Positions 18,639 through 27,208 of a DNA stretch of 52,169 nt are shown in pieces; the first letter of the stretch is position 1; every line of letters begins with the position of its first letter. The notes beneath the pieces are model-generated. The model saw only the letters and a program-made list of their open reading frames with translations, did no database searches and had not been told where the DNA came from. Source of the DNA: Peptococcaceae bacterium UBA4068 (GTDB lineage Bacteria > Bacillota > Dehalobacteriia > UBA4068); the NCBI GenBank assembly GCA_002382665.1, contig DFZA01000014.1:1-52169 (forward strand), given 5' to 3'. The translations under genes and the position numbers were made by a program.

Positions 18639-20057
18639 TTATTGCAAGCTTAAGCTCAGTTGATGAGCGTCGCAGATATTCACTTTACCGTCGCCGTTGA
18701 CATCCATCACAGCGGAATAAGCAGCATTTGTACAAATCGCCGTAATCAGCAATGTTACATCGGCGGAAGTAATAGTACCGTCACCATTGACGTCGCCGAC
18801 AGTAACCGGTGTAATGCTCCTGTCTTTAGCAGCAAGCGTTACCGTATCCAAACTGTTGCCCGCAGAGTTATAAGCTGTTACCGTCAAATTATTACTATCT
18901 GCGTTGATAATTTCATAATTACTGGTGTAACCAATCATGCACTGGGAATAGGAGACACCGGCCGGCGCCGCATAAAATTTGCTACCGGAGACGCCCATCA
19001 CGTAAGTAACCCCATCCATTGCTTTGGTGCGCATATAAACATGTTGATGACCGCAAAGAACTAGATCCACCTGGGCATCAGCAAAGATCGGTTCCCAATT
19101 TGCCAGTACTGCATCAGCCGTGGTATCGCTGACCACCGCATAAGCGGGATGGTGCATAACCACGATCTTCCAGGTAGCGTCAGAATTTGCCAGGTCAGCG
19201 GTAATCCACTGCGAAATCCTGTCAAAATCGGCCGCTGTCATAGTGCCGGCATTCAACTGTTCATTCAGATAGATGCTGCTGCTTAAGCAAACAACATGGC
19301 AATTGCCATAATCATAGGAATAAAATTCTTCTTTAAACCCGTCCGGGCCGTTGGTCGGCAAATCCCACAATTTCAGGAATAACTCCGGCTTACCGGAAGT
19401 AGCATTGCTCTCATGATTACCGGGCACAGCTAATACAGGCAGTTTGGAAAATAACGGACTGGCATAATTGAAAAACCGCTGCCAGTCGAGAGCCAACTGA
19501 CCTTGATTAACTAAATCACCGCCCAGTAAGGCAAAATCAAGGTTGAGATCCGGCCTGTTATACGCCCCTACAATCATACTACACCAGGCAGCATACTCCT
19601 CCGCTGCGGCGGTATAGTTTCCATACTGGGCATCACCCAAATATATAAAGGAAACATTATCAGTCGACAGAGCATTGCCGGTAGTAAAACTCTTGGTTTC
19701 GCTCCAGGTGCCGCCATTGCCAACGCGGTAATAATAAGTCATATTTGCGGCAAGCCCTGTCATAGTTGCCTCAAAAGCGCTGTAACCATTGGTAGTATCA
19801 TTATTGGTCAAAGTTGCGGCAATGCTGGTAGCTTGGCCAAAATCCGTGCAGGTGCAATATTGCACGTAGGCCGTTGTTACCTCCGGTATATCCCACCAAG
19901 TCAGCGCCATCTCGGTTGCGCTATTGGTTGGCGACAGCATCTCGTAACAAGGACCGGTAATACCAAGGCTGCCGGTCGCGCCCGCTCCGGTTGCGGTTAA
20001 AATTAAAATTGCAACTAAGATACAGAAAAGTAGGCCAGATCTTTTTAATTTTTTCAT
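18639..20057 (-). CDS. Purple-acid-phosphatase-like metallophosphoesterase with C-terminal dockerin
   Basis: Exported 472-aa enzyme. It has a signal peptide (1-27), a fibronectin-like N-terminal domain typical of purple acid phosphatases (35-127), a calcineurin-type metallophosphoesterase domain (133-385) and a C-terminal dockerin (about 417-472). The metal-binding motifs are visible in order: LGDAQYG, GGDLVNQ, GNHES, MHHP and GHQH. The dockerin shows VGDVNGDGTITSADV and MDVNGDGKVNICDA. It probably removes phosphate from extracellular substrates while docked to a cohesin of the neighbouring SLH anchors. The substrate is unknown. The start is backed by AAAGGAG upstream. It is the only clear enzyme among the surface proteins of this operon. 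Confidence 0.88.
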   Translation of the reverse strand: MKKLKRSGLLFCILVAILILTATGAGATGSLGITGPCYEMLSPTNSATEMALTWWDIPEVTTAYVQYCTCTDFGQATSIAATLTNNDTTNGYSAFEATMTGLAANMTYYYRVGNGGTWSETKSFTTGNALSTDNVSFIYLGDAQYGNYTAAAEEYAAWCSMIVGAYNRPDLNLDFALLGGDLVNQGQLALDWQRFFNYASPLFSKLPVLAVPGNHESNATSGKPELFLKLWDLPTNGPDGFKEEFYSYDYGNCHVVCLSSSIYLNEQLNAGTMTAADFDRISQWITADLANSDATWKIVVMHHPAYAVVSDTTADAVLANWEPIFADAQVDLVLCGHQHVYMRTKAMDGVTYVMGVSGSKFYAAPAGVSYSQCMIGYTSNYEIINADSNNLTVTAYNSAGNSLDTVTLAAKDRSITPVTVGDVNGDGTITSADVTLLITAICTNAAYSAVMDVNGDGKVNICDAHQLSLSLQ

Positions 20058-20091
20058 TTTATCTCCTTTCCGGTATACGTTTACCTGTCAC

Positions 20092-22098
20092 CTATTGATT
20101 GATCTGTTGATAAAAACGCCAGAGCATTGCACAAACCTCCGCTCTGCTGGCTTGTTTTTGCGGACCAAAGCTGCCGTCACTGTAACCGCTGATCCATCCT
20201 TTTTCAGCTGCATAGGCAACAGAAGAACTTGCCCAGGAGGAAATTTTTGACGCGTCTTTAAAACTAGAGGCTGTAGAGCTGCCGCTGCTACCGGCGGCTT
20301 TTGCCAGCATAACCGCAAGCTGTTCGCGGGTGATCGGGTCATCGGAGCCGAATTTGCCGTTTCCGTAACCGCTGGTGATCGCCAGAGCCACCGCGGTAGA
20401 AATATAGTCTTTCGCCCAATGTGATGACGTATCGTTAAAAACATTACCAGTCTGCAATTTCTCACCCTTTGCGCTTTGCAGAATACGAATAAGTATGCTG
20501 ATAAATTCCGCCCTGGTAATACTGGCTGACGGCTTGAAGCTGCCGTTGGTATAACCGCTGATAAAACCGGCATTGACCATATTATTGATATAGTCGCCCG
20601 CCCAATTGCCGGAAGTATCACTAAAAGCGGATTCCGCCACAGTTACCAGACATTGCGCGGAAAAACTGCCGTCTTCGGTAAGCACGGTTATTGTTGAAGC
20701 ACCGGTATTCTTGGCCGTAAGTAGACCATTGGTGGCCACGGTCACCACGCCCGGCGCGCTGCTGCTCCAAACAACATTGGTATTGGTTGCGCCATCCGGA
20801 GCAATATTGGCAACAAGTTGGAAGCTACCGTTCTTAGTTAACCTTAAGGTGGTTTTGTTCAAAGACACACCAGTAGCGGCAATTGCTTTATCAGTAACGG
20901 TAACCGTACAAACAGCAGTAAAGCCACCGTCATCGGTTTTGACTGTTATTTGTGCCTGACCCGCGGCAACAGCGGTAACCAGGCCACCTTTCACTGTAGC
21001 TATTTTTTCGTTGCTGCTGGTCCAAGACACATCACGATCACCGGCGCCGCTGGGCAGCACGTTGGCCGTCAATGTCTTTGTACTACCTACTCCCAACGTT
21101 AAAGTACTATTACTTATGGTAACGCCCGTCACCGATACATACTCACTTTTGTCGCGTACGGTAACGGTGCAGATGGCGCTTTTGGTCGTGTCACCAGCAG
21201 CCGTAGCTGTAATGGTAGACGTTCCAGGATCTATGCCTGTGACAACGCCGGTAGCAGAAACCGTAGCCACTGACTCGTCGCTACTGGTCCAGGCAACTCC
21301 GGTATTAGTTGCATCACTGGGACTAATGGTAGAAGTAAGTTGGATAGATTTGCCGGTATAAACCGTGGCGCTGGTTTTATCAAGCGAGATTCCCGTCACA
21401 TCCACTTGCGGCAGAGAGGCATTGCCCAGATCAATAGTCATCTTTTCCACACCGCGCTTATATTCGGAAACGCGTTGGGTGGTATTATCTACCTCTTCTT
21501 CCGTCATACCGAAAAGAATGGTATAGCACTCCGGTTCATAATCATCACGGTATTCAGACGGCATCGGCAGGCGTCCCTGCTTGGATACCATAGCCAACAT
21601 TGGTTGAACTAATTCTCCATCTCCGTAATCGTAATCTACCACACCGTCTTCATTTAACCCGCCACTTTCATCATGTAAGGCAGAGAAATAGTAGCGGTCA
21701 CAAAACAGATCGTTATAAGTAAATCTGGCGCTGGCGCCGTCTGTCGCAACAAAACGCAAGTAATCGAAGTCCCAAACATCAAGAGTGGAGTACTGCCCTA
21801 GCATATATTTGGTCTGTACGTCATCCAACAAATCTTCGAAATAAACACCTTCGCTGACTTCCGTTTTGACCGTCCAGGGCATAGCATCAATGCCCGAATA
21901 ATAGACATCGTCATCGCTGGCTAAAGCTTCCATTTCCGCTTTACTATAGGTATGCAATGTTACCGTGCCGCTTGCCGTTTTCAGGCAGACCTCCAGTGTG
22001 TCGCTGGGATCAACCGGATCTACCGCCATTGCCGGCAAAGATGCCAAAAGCACCAGCGATACTATTAATAAGACCAGTATCAGTTTACCCTTAAACAT
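20092..22098 (-). CDS. SUOX-fold-like, triple Big2 and SLH surface protein
   Basis: Exported protein of about 668 residues. Signal peptide to about 26; a sulfite-oxidase-fold-like domain (33-226) with YYSGIDAMPW, VYFEDLLDDV and RYYFSALHD; three bacterial Ig-like Big2 domains (234-316, 324-403, 408-489), each with the W[TS]SS motif; then three SLH domains (492-668) with SITRAEF, PITREQL and QASRAEV. The SLH block ties it to the cell wall and the Ig domains act as a stalk, so the first domain would be held away from the surface. Start: GAGAGG suits ATG 22098 better than the ATG at 22104 that abuts it. It follows DUF2149 in the same run. Confidence 0.87.
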   Translation of the reverse strand: MFKGKLILVLLIVSLVLLASLPAMAVDPVDPSDTLEVCLKTASGTVTLHTYSKAEMEALASDDDVYYSGIDAMPWTVKTEVSEGVYFEDLLDDVQTKYMLGQYSTLDVWDFDYLRFVATDGASARFTYNDLFCDRYYFSALHDESGGLNEDGVVDYDYGDGELVQPMLAMVSKQGRLPMPSEYRDDYEPECYTILFGMTEEEVDNTTQRVSEYKRGVEKMTIDLGNASLPQVDVTGISLDKTSATVYTGKSIQLTSTISPSDATNTGVAWTSSDESVATVSATGVVTGIDPGTSTITATAAGDTTKSAICTVTVRDKSEYVSVTGVTISNSTLTLGVGSTKTLTANVLPSGAGDRDVSWTSSNEKIATVKGGLVTAVAAGQAQITVKTDDGGFTAVCTVTVTDKAIAATGVSLNKTTLRLTKNGSFQLVANIAPDGATNTNVVWSSSAPGVVTVATNGLLTAKNTGASTITVLTEDGSFSAQCLVTVAESAFSDTSGNWAGDYINNMVNAGFISGYTNGSFKPSASITRAEFISILIRILQSAKGEKLQTGNVFNDTSSHWAKDYISTAVALAITSGYGNGKFGSDDPITREQLAVMLAKAAGSSGSSTASSFKDASKISSWASSSVAYAAEKGWISGYSDGSFGPQKQASRAEVCAMLWRFYQQINQ

Positions 22099-22126
22099 TT
22101 TCATCCTCTCATCTTCCCCCTCAAAT

Positions 22127-22447
22127 TTATTTATCCATTACCATATAAAGCTTGCCGGTATCCGGGTCCTTATATACTTTGCCCATTTCTTGATAACCGC
22201 TGTTTTCGTCTATGGAATTAATATCGCTGTTTTCCATACCATCCACCGCGGTAACAGCGTTTTGATCGGGACTGGTTGTAGTATCATCGACAGCAATATC
22301 CAAATTCCAGCTTACAATCAACGACAGCATCAGGCCGCAGGCTAATACCAGCATACAGTCAGCCAAGTTAGCCAAACCGTCCATGGGATTAAAATCAACC
22401 TGTGCCCGGCCGCTTCTTAGACCACTGCCCCTTAAACTACTTTTCAT
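22127..22447 (-). CDS. DUF2149 protein, ExbD-like partner of the proton channel
   Basis: Small 106-aa protein with one TM helix (about 28-48) and a short extracytoplasmic tail. The segment NPMDGLANLADCMLVLACGL is the DUF2149 signature as I know it. It parallels the ExbD/TolR start, where an aspartate in or next to the single helix carries protons. It overlaps the ExbB-like gene by 11 bases, strong evidence for a fixed pair. Unlike ExbD it lacks a long periplasmic domain; the tail ends with KVYKDPDTGKLYMV. The function is inferred: energy transmission from the ion gradient to the exported proteins of this operon. Confidence 0.82.
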   Translation of the reverse strand: MKSSLRGSGLRSGRAQVDFNPMDGLANLADCMLVLACGLMLSLIVSWNLDIAVDDTTTSPDQNAVTAVDGMENSDINSIDENSGYQEMGKVYKDPDTGKLYMVMDK

Positions 22448-23069
22448 GACAGGCCTCCCTATCCAATATACACTCCATCAAAGCCTCCAGCATTGTCATG
22501 TAATTTTCATACCAGTTTCTGCGAATAGCGGAAATCACAAAAGCCAGAGCTGCCGCCGCCAAACCGGCGATAGTGGTATCAAAAGCAGTCAGCAGCGATT
22601 GAGACAACGTATATGTATCCCCTTGTCCTAAAGCGATCAGCCCCGGGCCTAAAGGGATTAACGTACCAAGCAAACCGAGCATCGGGCCAAGGCGCGACGT
22701 CAGATCGGTGATTTTAACAATCCGGTCATAATGGCTCTGCTCCTCAAAAAGCAGCCTTCTGGCTAAAGCTTCCCGCATTACCGGAGTCAGCTCCGGATGA
22801 ATTGTCAACTCCAATAAAACCTGTTTTTGCCGCTTAAGTAATCCGCTATTGGCAATTGTATCCGCCAATTCTTTGTCTTCATTCTTGATATCGTCTACCA
22901 ATTGGGGCATCTTTGCTTTAAGACGCCGTCTTTCGGTAAAAAACTCCGCTATCATTGAACCAAGCATCACTACTGCGATAATTATCAATAATATTAATAT
23001 AAACATCACAGGACTACGCAGGTTTTCTGCGATCGCCCGCAAAGCACTACTGAGATTTTCTGCCAACAT
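22437..23069 (-). CDS. MotA/TolQ/ExbB-type proton channel subunit
   Basis: Membrane protein of 210 aa with three TM helices: about 19-42, then a long cytoplasmic loop, then two helices at about 125-147 and 158-180. The second half has the family motifs LGPMLGLLGTLIPLGPGL and TAFDTTIAGLAAAA. This is the ion-conducting subunit that, with an ExbD-like protein, turns proton motive force into movement. The partner overlaps its 3' end. The gene starts 1 base after the stop of the two-domain surface protein at 23071-24990. No TonB-like protein is present, so what it drives is unknown; the neighbouring surface proteins are the obvious candidates. Confidence 0.9.
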   Translation of the reverse strand: MLAENLSSALRAIAENLRSPVMFILILLIIIAVVMLGSMIAEFFTERRRLKAKMPQLVDDIKNEDKELADTIANSGLLKRQKQVLLELTIHPELTPVMREALARRLLFEEQSHYDRIVKITDLTSRLGPMLGLLGTLIPLGPGLIALGQGDTYTLSQSLLTAFDTTIAGLAAAALAFVISAIRRNWYENYMTMLEALMECILDREACHEK

Positions 23070-23070
23070 T

Positions 23071-24990
23071 CTAAACCTCCAAACGATAAATGATTATTCT
23101 GCCGACAATGCCGCTGACAAATAAGGCTGCAATTACAATCAATGTCATTTTCATCAACGGGCTGTCTGTTTTTATATCAGGTAAAGCTACCGCGTTTTTA
23201 GCCATCTCAATGTTCCGCCAATTCTGCACAGCAGCATCGCTATTTTCTGTTTCCGGAATGGATCCATTCAACATAATACGGTAAACCGCACCGGAAGCAG
23301 CCCGGCTGGCATTGGCGGTATCCGTCGTCGTTGTTTTTCTGCCCGATGTATTGTCACCGCTATTACTGCCATTGTTATTGTCACTATTTCCCGCCGCAGT
23401 AACATCACCGGCTGATTTATCGCCGTTGACCACTACGGTGGCCGTCAACCCGCCCGATACCGTAGTAGCGGTAACGGTAGCTTGACCCTCGCCTTTTACA
23501 GTGATTTTGCCCGACTTATCCACAGAAATAATGTCCTCATTGCTGCTACTCCAGGTAACACGGGTATCAGTAGTATTATCGGTTTTTTCCACTGCGGCAG
23601 ATAACTGATACTTGCTGCCGACTTTCAGATCCAAAGCAGAAGCATTGAGAGTAACCCCTTTAGGCGGCGACCCGCCCAGCGTCACGGCAATGGTATGCAC
23701 CCATTTGGCCGAACGTGAACCCTCAACTGTATAAACATCGCTTTGTCCGAACAACAGCCGAAAACGCGTTGTATCGGTCAGATCAGTAAAATCCGTCTCC
23801 GTGGCAAACCGCCGCCATTTATCCTGCAGCGCTAAGATAACGTCAACCTCCTCCGCCCCCGCCGTAGCACCGGAAGTAGCTTTAGCTTCATCATAGTCCC
23901 AGCAATTCGGCAAATTAGGATAATAAAAACGCGGTGTATCCAACAGATACGTTTTACTCATAGACGTATACCAGGTGCGAGAGACATCCGTACAATAAAA
24001 GTGAAAGCTCTGCACAGAGTTAACATCGATACCGGCCGCATCCAATATATCACTTAAGCGCACGCCAACGGCCGCATCCAAACAAACCGCAGGCATATTG
24101 TCGATGCAGCTATAAACTTGCTTTACATCGGCCATAGCCTGCAGTTCCTCTAAAGTAAAAACCTTTTTTGTATAATATGTGCCGCCCCAATAGCCCACAG
24201 TAATAGCAAGAGTATCAGCCGCCAATCCTTGATTATCCAGTTTTTCCGGAATTCCGGTACTGGGTATAGCAGAAGTATCGCCGCTATCTTCACCGCTTTG
24301 TCCGGTTGCAGGCAATTGATAGCTGCTGCTGCTTTTAAGAATAATCGTCATGCTGTTGATATATTTACTGAAATTAGATAATACGGCTTCGGTGATTGCA
24401 CTTTGACCATAACAAAAACGGATACCATTATCAGAACTCATTTTTGAGGCATCCGGTTTTGATTCGAAACGACCTTCATAGCTAACTAAAGCCAGCATAG
24501 CGCCGACTTTAACTTTTTGCTGATCGGCGCCGGACACAAAAGCAGGTTTGTCATCTGCATTGGTATCGTAGCCGTCAACTATCTGGGGATAATAATAACG
24601 GGTTGCGGAAACATAGGTAGCTACGCTATAGCTGCGGTTGCCACCATCGGAAGAAGCAAAGCGCAAGGTTTCGGCGTCAGACACATTAATGCCTAAATTA
24701 GCAAAAACAGCAGCTATGCTTACGCCTTTTGCCGCAATCACTACCGGCGCTCCGTTAACATCTACCGAAGAGTAATACTGCTGCAAAGTACCCAGAGCTT
24801 CCAAATCGGTCTCACTGTAACTGGCTACCGTTGCCGTCTCACCGTCTTTGCTGACATTCACTGTCAAAGCAGCGGCTGCAGAAACCGGCTGCGCCGTCCA
24901 AGCAAATATAATTAAAGCGATCAATACCATAAAAGCCGCTAGTTTGTAGTATTTATGTATGCTTGCTTGCTTTAAGTCAGATTCTCTCAT
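23071..24990 (-). CDS. Surface protein with two SUOX-fold-like domains, Big2 and C-terminal TM anchor
   Basis: Exported 639-aa protein. Signal peptide (to about 38); two copies of the sulfite-oxidase-fold-like domain (about 40-235 and 245-440); a Big2 Ig-like domain (444-521); a Ser/Thr/Asn-rich linker; and a C-terminal TM helix (613-633) followed by a short basic tail. The second copy shows the fold best: FTLEELQAM, GVRLSDILDAAGID, RFYYPNLPNCWD, FRLLFGQSD and KWVHTIAVTL. Only this copy has a cysteine near the Moco-ligand position (YSCID), so a shared catalytic role is unlikely. The C-terminal membrane anchor and its place one base from the ExbB-like gene suggest direct contact with the channel, which is inference. 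Confidence 0.82.
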   Translation of the reverse strand: MRESDLKQASIHKYYKLAAFMVLIALIIFAWTAQPVSAAAALTVNVSKDGETATVASYSETDLEALGTLQQYYSSVDVNGAPVVIAAKGVSIAAVFANLGINVSDAETLRFASSDGGNRSYSVATYVSATRYYYPQIVDGYDTNADDKPAFVSGADQQKVKVGAMLALVSYEGRFESKPDASKMSSDNGIRFCYGQSAITEAVLSNFSKYINSMTIILKSSSSYQLPATGQSGEDSGDTSAIPSTGIPEKLDNQGLAADTLAITVGYWGGTYYTKKVFTLEELQAMADVKQVYSCIDNMPAVCLDAAVGVRLSDILDAAGIDVNSVQSFHFYCTDVSRTWYTSMSKTYLLDTPRFYYPNLPNCWDYDEAKATSGATAGAEEVDVILALQDKWRRFATETDFTDLTDTTRFRLLFGQSDVYTVEGSRSAKWVHTIAVTLGGSPPKGVTLNASALDLKVGSKYQLSAAVEKTDNTTDTRVTWSSSNEDIISVDKSGKITVKGEGQATVTATTVSGGLTATVVVNGDKSAGDVTAAGNSDNNNGSNSGDNTSGRKTTTTDTANASRAASGAVYRIMLNGSIPETENSDAAVQNWRNIEMAKNAVALPDIKTDSPLMKMTLIVIAALFVSGIVGRIIIYRLEV

Positions 24991-25070
24991 GTTTATCCCT
25001 TATCTATTCATAGCTGCGATTATTTGTGTCGAGATTTATTCTTAATTTAGAATATATGAGGCAAAAAAAA

Positions 25071-25850
25071 TTATTCCAGTACTGTAATTTGTTTTATATC
25101 TTTCAAAGACATGCGTTCGGTAGAATCAATATAATTAATACTATTACCATTAAGCTGAAACAGGCCCATTACCAACGTATTAACAGTCAAACTTTTACCA
25201 TCGGCATTACTAATTAGTACTGTCTTAGCACCCGTGCTGCCAAGCTGTTCCAGTGACAGACAATCACGCCTGGTGTAAACAGTGGATGTATAAACAACAC
25301 CGTCGGTCGCCTTTTCCGCTGTTCCCTCCGGATATGGGAAACTGAGTGTTGTCCCTGCATACAGTTGCCCAATTGTAAAGCTCTGTGTTTGACTACCGGC
25401 AGTAACCGAGACAGCGGATTTGCTGTTATTATTCCCTACTACTACAATACGCCAGATATGCGTACCGTTTGCAGAAAGAGGGTGCAACGGCGCCAGAATG
25501 CGCCAGCCATCGGTCTCATTAAAGGTTAACCAACAATCTTTCAATGTGTCGCCGGCTAACTCTACCGAAAAACCGTCGTCGGCAATCATCAGCACCCGCT
25601 CAGTGTGCCCCGTAGGCTGTGCGGCCGTGACAACATCCGCAAGCGTCACCGCCCGGTATGTCTTGCCGTCATAATCAACGCTTTGTAACTCTCCCAACTC
25701 ATTAATATCATTTGTCTTAATACATTCCTCTACATCACCGACTATGTACAATACAGGTATATATTCAGTCAGCATCGTCCTGCCTAAAAAATATGCTGCT
25801 ATAGCCACCAATACTATAGCCAAAACCCAGGGCCAGCGCCTTTTTATCAT
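25071..25850 (-). CDS. Membrane-anchored exported protein, possible divergent SUOX-like fold
   Basis: Protein of about 259 residues with one N-terminal TM segment (WVLAIVLVAIAAYFLG) and the rest outside the membrane. I do not recognise a named family. The region around residues 30-135 (VTLADVV, ERVLMIADDGFSVEL, THIWRIVVV) follows the same strand pattern as the sulfite-oxidase-fold-like proteins nearby, and the second half may repeat it (LSLEQLGS, VLISNADG, MSLKDIKQITVLE). The start is ATG 25850, whose A is the last base of the upstream TGA stop (TGATG); a GTG one codon earlier is possible. It is translationally coupled to the lipoprotein gene before it. Confidence 0.68.
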   Translation of the reverse strand: MIKRRWPWVLAIVLVAIAAYFLGRTMLTEYIPVLYIVGDVEECIKTNDINELGELQSVDYDGKTYRAVTLADVVTAAQPTGHTERVLMIADDGFSVELAGDTLKDCWLTFNETDGWRILAPLHPLSANGTHIWRIVVVGNNNSKSAVSVTAGSQTQSFTIGQLYAGTTLSFPYPEGTAEKATDGVVYTSTVYTRRDCLSLEQLGSTGAKTVLISNADGKSLTVNTLVMGLFQLNGNSINYIDSTERMSLKDIKQITVLE

Positions 25851-26923
25851 CACTTAGCCTCTACCTGCAGCAGATCAACTATCGGCTCGCCGCTGGCAGG
25901 CTTTAAAACAACACGTCCTTGGTCGTCCAAATAAAGAACCGCATCCTGCAGATCATCAACGGTCAGCGTGACACTGCTGCCATCCAAACATCTGCAAATA
26001 TATTTTTCCGCACTTACTCCATTGATCTTTTTAGTAACATCAAAGAATTCCACTCCATCTTTATTTCCATAAAGCGAGATCAGTTTATCTAATGTTAGAA
26101 TAGATGTTTCCCCATAACTGATTGTCACCAAATCATATATCTGCATGCCTTCCGGCAGCTGATCGGCGACAAAACGCGGTGCATCCGCACCCGTATATTT
26201 TAGCATGCCGGAACGGAAGTTATCTGCTGTCTCCGATTTTGTTAAACCATCTGCAGCGGTTAAAGTCAGCGTATCAGCATTTTCTTCGGAAGCATATTTA
26301 TCAAGCAAATCGCTGTCGGCAATGACCTTATCAGTTACGCCGTTATAATCATAATCACTGCTTTTTAGAGTTTTCACAGCACTTTCAAGAAAGACCATAT
26401 TCCGGCACTGGCTGGCTGTCTCTCCGCTGACAAAATCGATGCGGCAAATATGTCTTACCCAATACATTGCCCGCTCACCGGGTATTACCACCCGCAGCGG
26501 TTGATCATCTTCCGATAACGCATTACCTCCGTCGGACACAGCCAGTACAATTTCCCGGTTTTGCAGCACTTGAGAGCCTACGGCAATCGAATATTTATCT
26601 GCGGCAGTAAAACGAATACTGGTAAAGTCGCTCTGACTTTTTGAGTACTTTGCCAGAAAAGTGTCCAGCAAGGGACCAACCGCATCAATAGATACTTTTT
26701 CACCGTTTGACCGCTCGGCGGAAGCGCTGCGCTCAACGCTGTCCAATGCAGCCAAATCGGCAACCGTAACCGTAAAATCCTCATCAGTAAGTCCGGAAAT
26801 AGTAATTTTTTGATCGGCATAATCTGCAATAGCATTTTTATCTTGCGAGTCACTGCAACTAATGAGCATAAATATGCTTAACATGATAATTCCGGCCAGT
26901 ATTAAACACTTTCTAAGTCGCAT
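25850..26923 (-). CDS. Lipoprotein with two SUOX-fold-like domains
   Basis: First gene of the surface-protein run. The signal ends in a lipobox (LISC, Cys about 23), so it is a membrane-anchored lipoprotein of 357 aa. Residues about 33-168 read like an oxidoreductase molybdopterin-binding (SUOX) fold: ITISGLTDEDFTVTVADL, then PLLDTFL, then PLRVVIPGERAMYWVRHI. A second, more diverged copy occupies the rest (LVTISYGETSILTLDKL, VTLTVDDLQDAVL). There is no cysteine at the usual Moco-ligand site (SVERSASAERSNG), so it probably binds a ligand rather than catalyses. The promoter at 27004-27032 lies directly upstream. Confidence 0.75.
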   Translation of the reverse strand: MRLRKCLILAGIIMLSIFMLISCSDSQDKNAIADYADQKITISGLTDEDFTVTVADLAALDSVERSASAERSNGEKVSIDAVGPLLDTFLAKYSKSQSDFTSIRFTAADKYSIAVGSQVLQNREIVLAVSDGGNALSEDDQPLRVVIPGERAMYWVRHICRIDFVSGETASQCRNMVFLESAVKTLKSSDYDYNGVTDKVIADSDLLDKYASEENADTLTLTAADGLTKSETADNFRSGMLKYTGADAPRFVADQLPEGMQIYDLVTISYGETSILTLDKLISLYGNKDGVEFFDVTKKINGVSAEKYICRCLDGSSVTLTVDDLQDAVLYLDDQGRVVLKPASGEPIVDLLQVEAK

Positions 26924-27003
26924 TTTTACCCTTCCATTTATGCATTATTTTGCAAATTAATTATCCTGCTAATTAATTTGTACATCATATCATATGCAAA
27001 CAA

Positions 27004-27032
27004 ATTATACCATTTATGTTAAAAGATGTAAA
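27004..27032 (-). promoter_or_regulatory. Sigma-70/SigA-type promoter of the surface-protein operon
   Basis: On the minus strand, -35 TTTACA (27032-27027) is separated by exactly 17 bases from a consensus -10 TATAAT (27009-27004). The predicted start near 26997 gives a leader of about 75 bases before the lipoprotein ATG. No other equally good promoter is apparent down to 15.7 kb, so this may drive the whole run. The 26924-27150 spacer is otherwise AT-rich without a gene. Confidence 0.72.
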
Positions 27033-27153
27033 TCCCCCTATAAAAAATTATTTGCGCCCTAATATAATTTTTAACAAGTATAATATAAAATAAATCAATA
27101 TACGGTACAAAAATCCCCATTAACGTTACAAATATTCAGTTTAGATAATAAAA

Positions 27154-27183
27154 AACAAATCTGCCTTTAACGACAGATTTGTT
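27154..27183 (-). terminator. Rho-independent terminator after the DUF6320 gene
   Basis: Perfect 10-bp stem (27154-27163 with 27174-27183) and a 10-base loop, followed on the minus strand by a T-rich run (27155-27149). It lies 26 bases past the stop of the gene ending at 27209, insulating the downstream promoter at 27004-27032. Confidence 0.85.
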
Positions 27184-27208
27184 ATTTCTAATACAAGTTA
27201 ACATTCAA

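Noticed and set aside
16935..26923. Calling the repeated surface domain a molybdenum sulfite oxidase.
   Set aside because: The Moco-ligating cysteine is not conserved and there is no catalytic-site pattern beyond the fold-like strand order.
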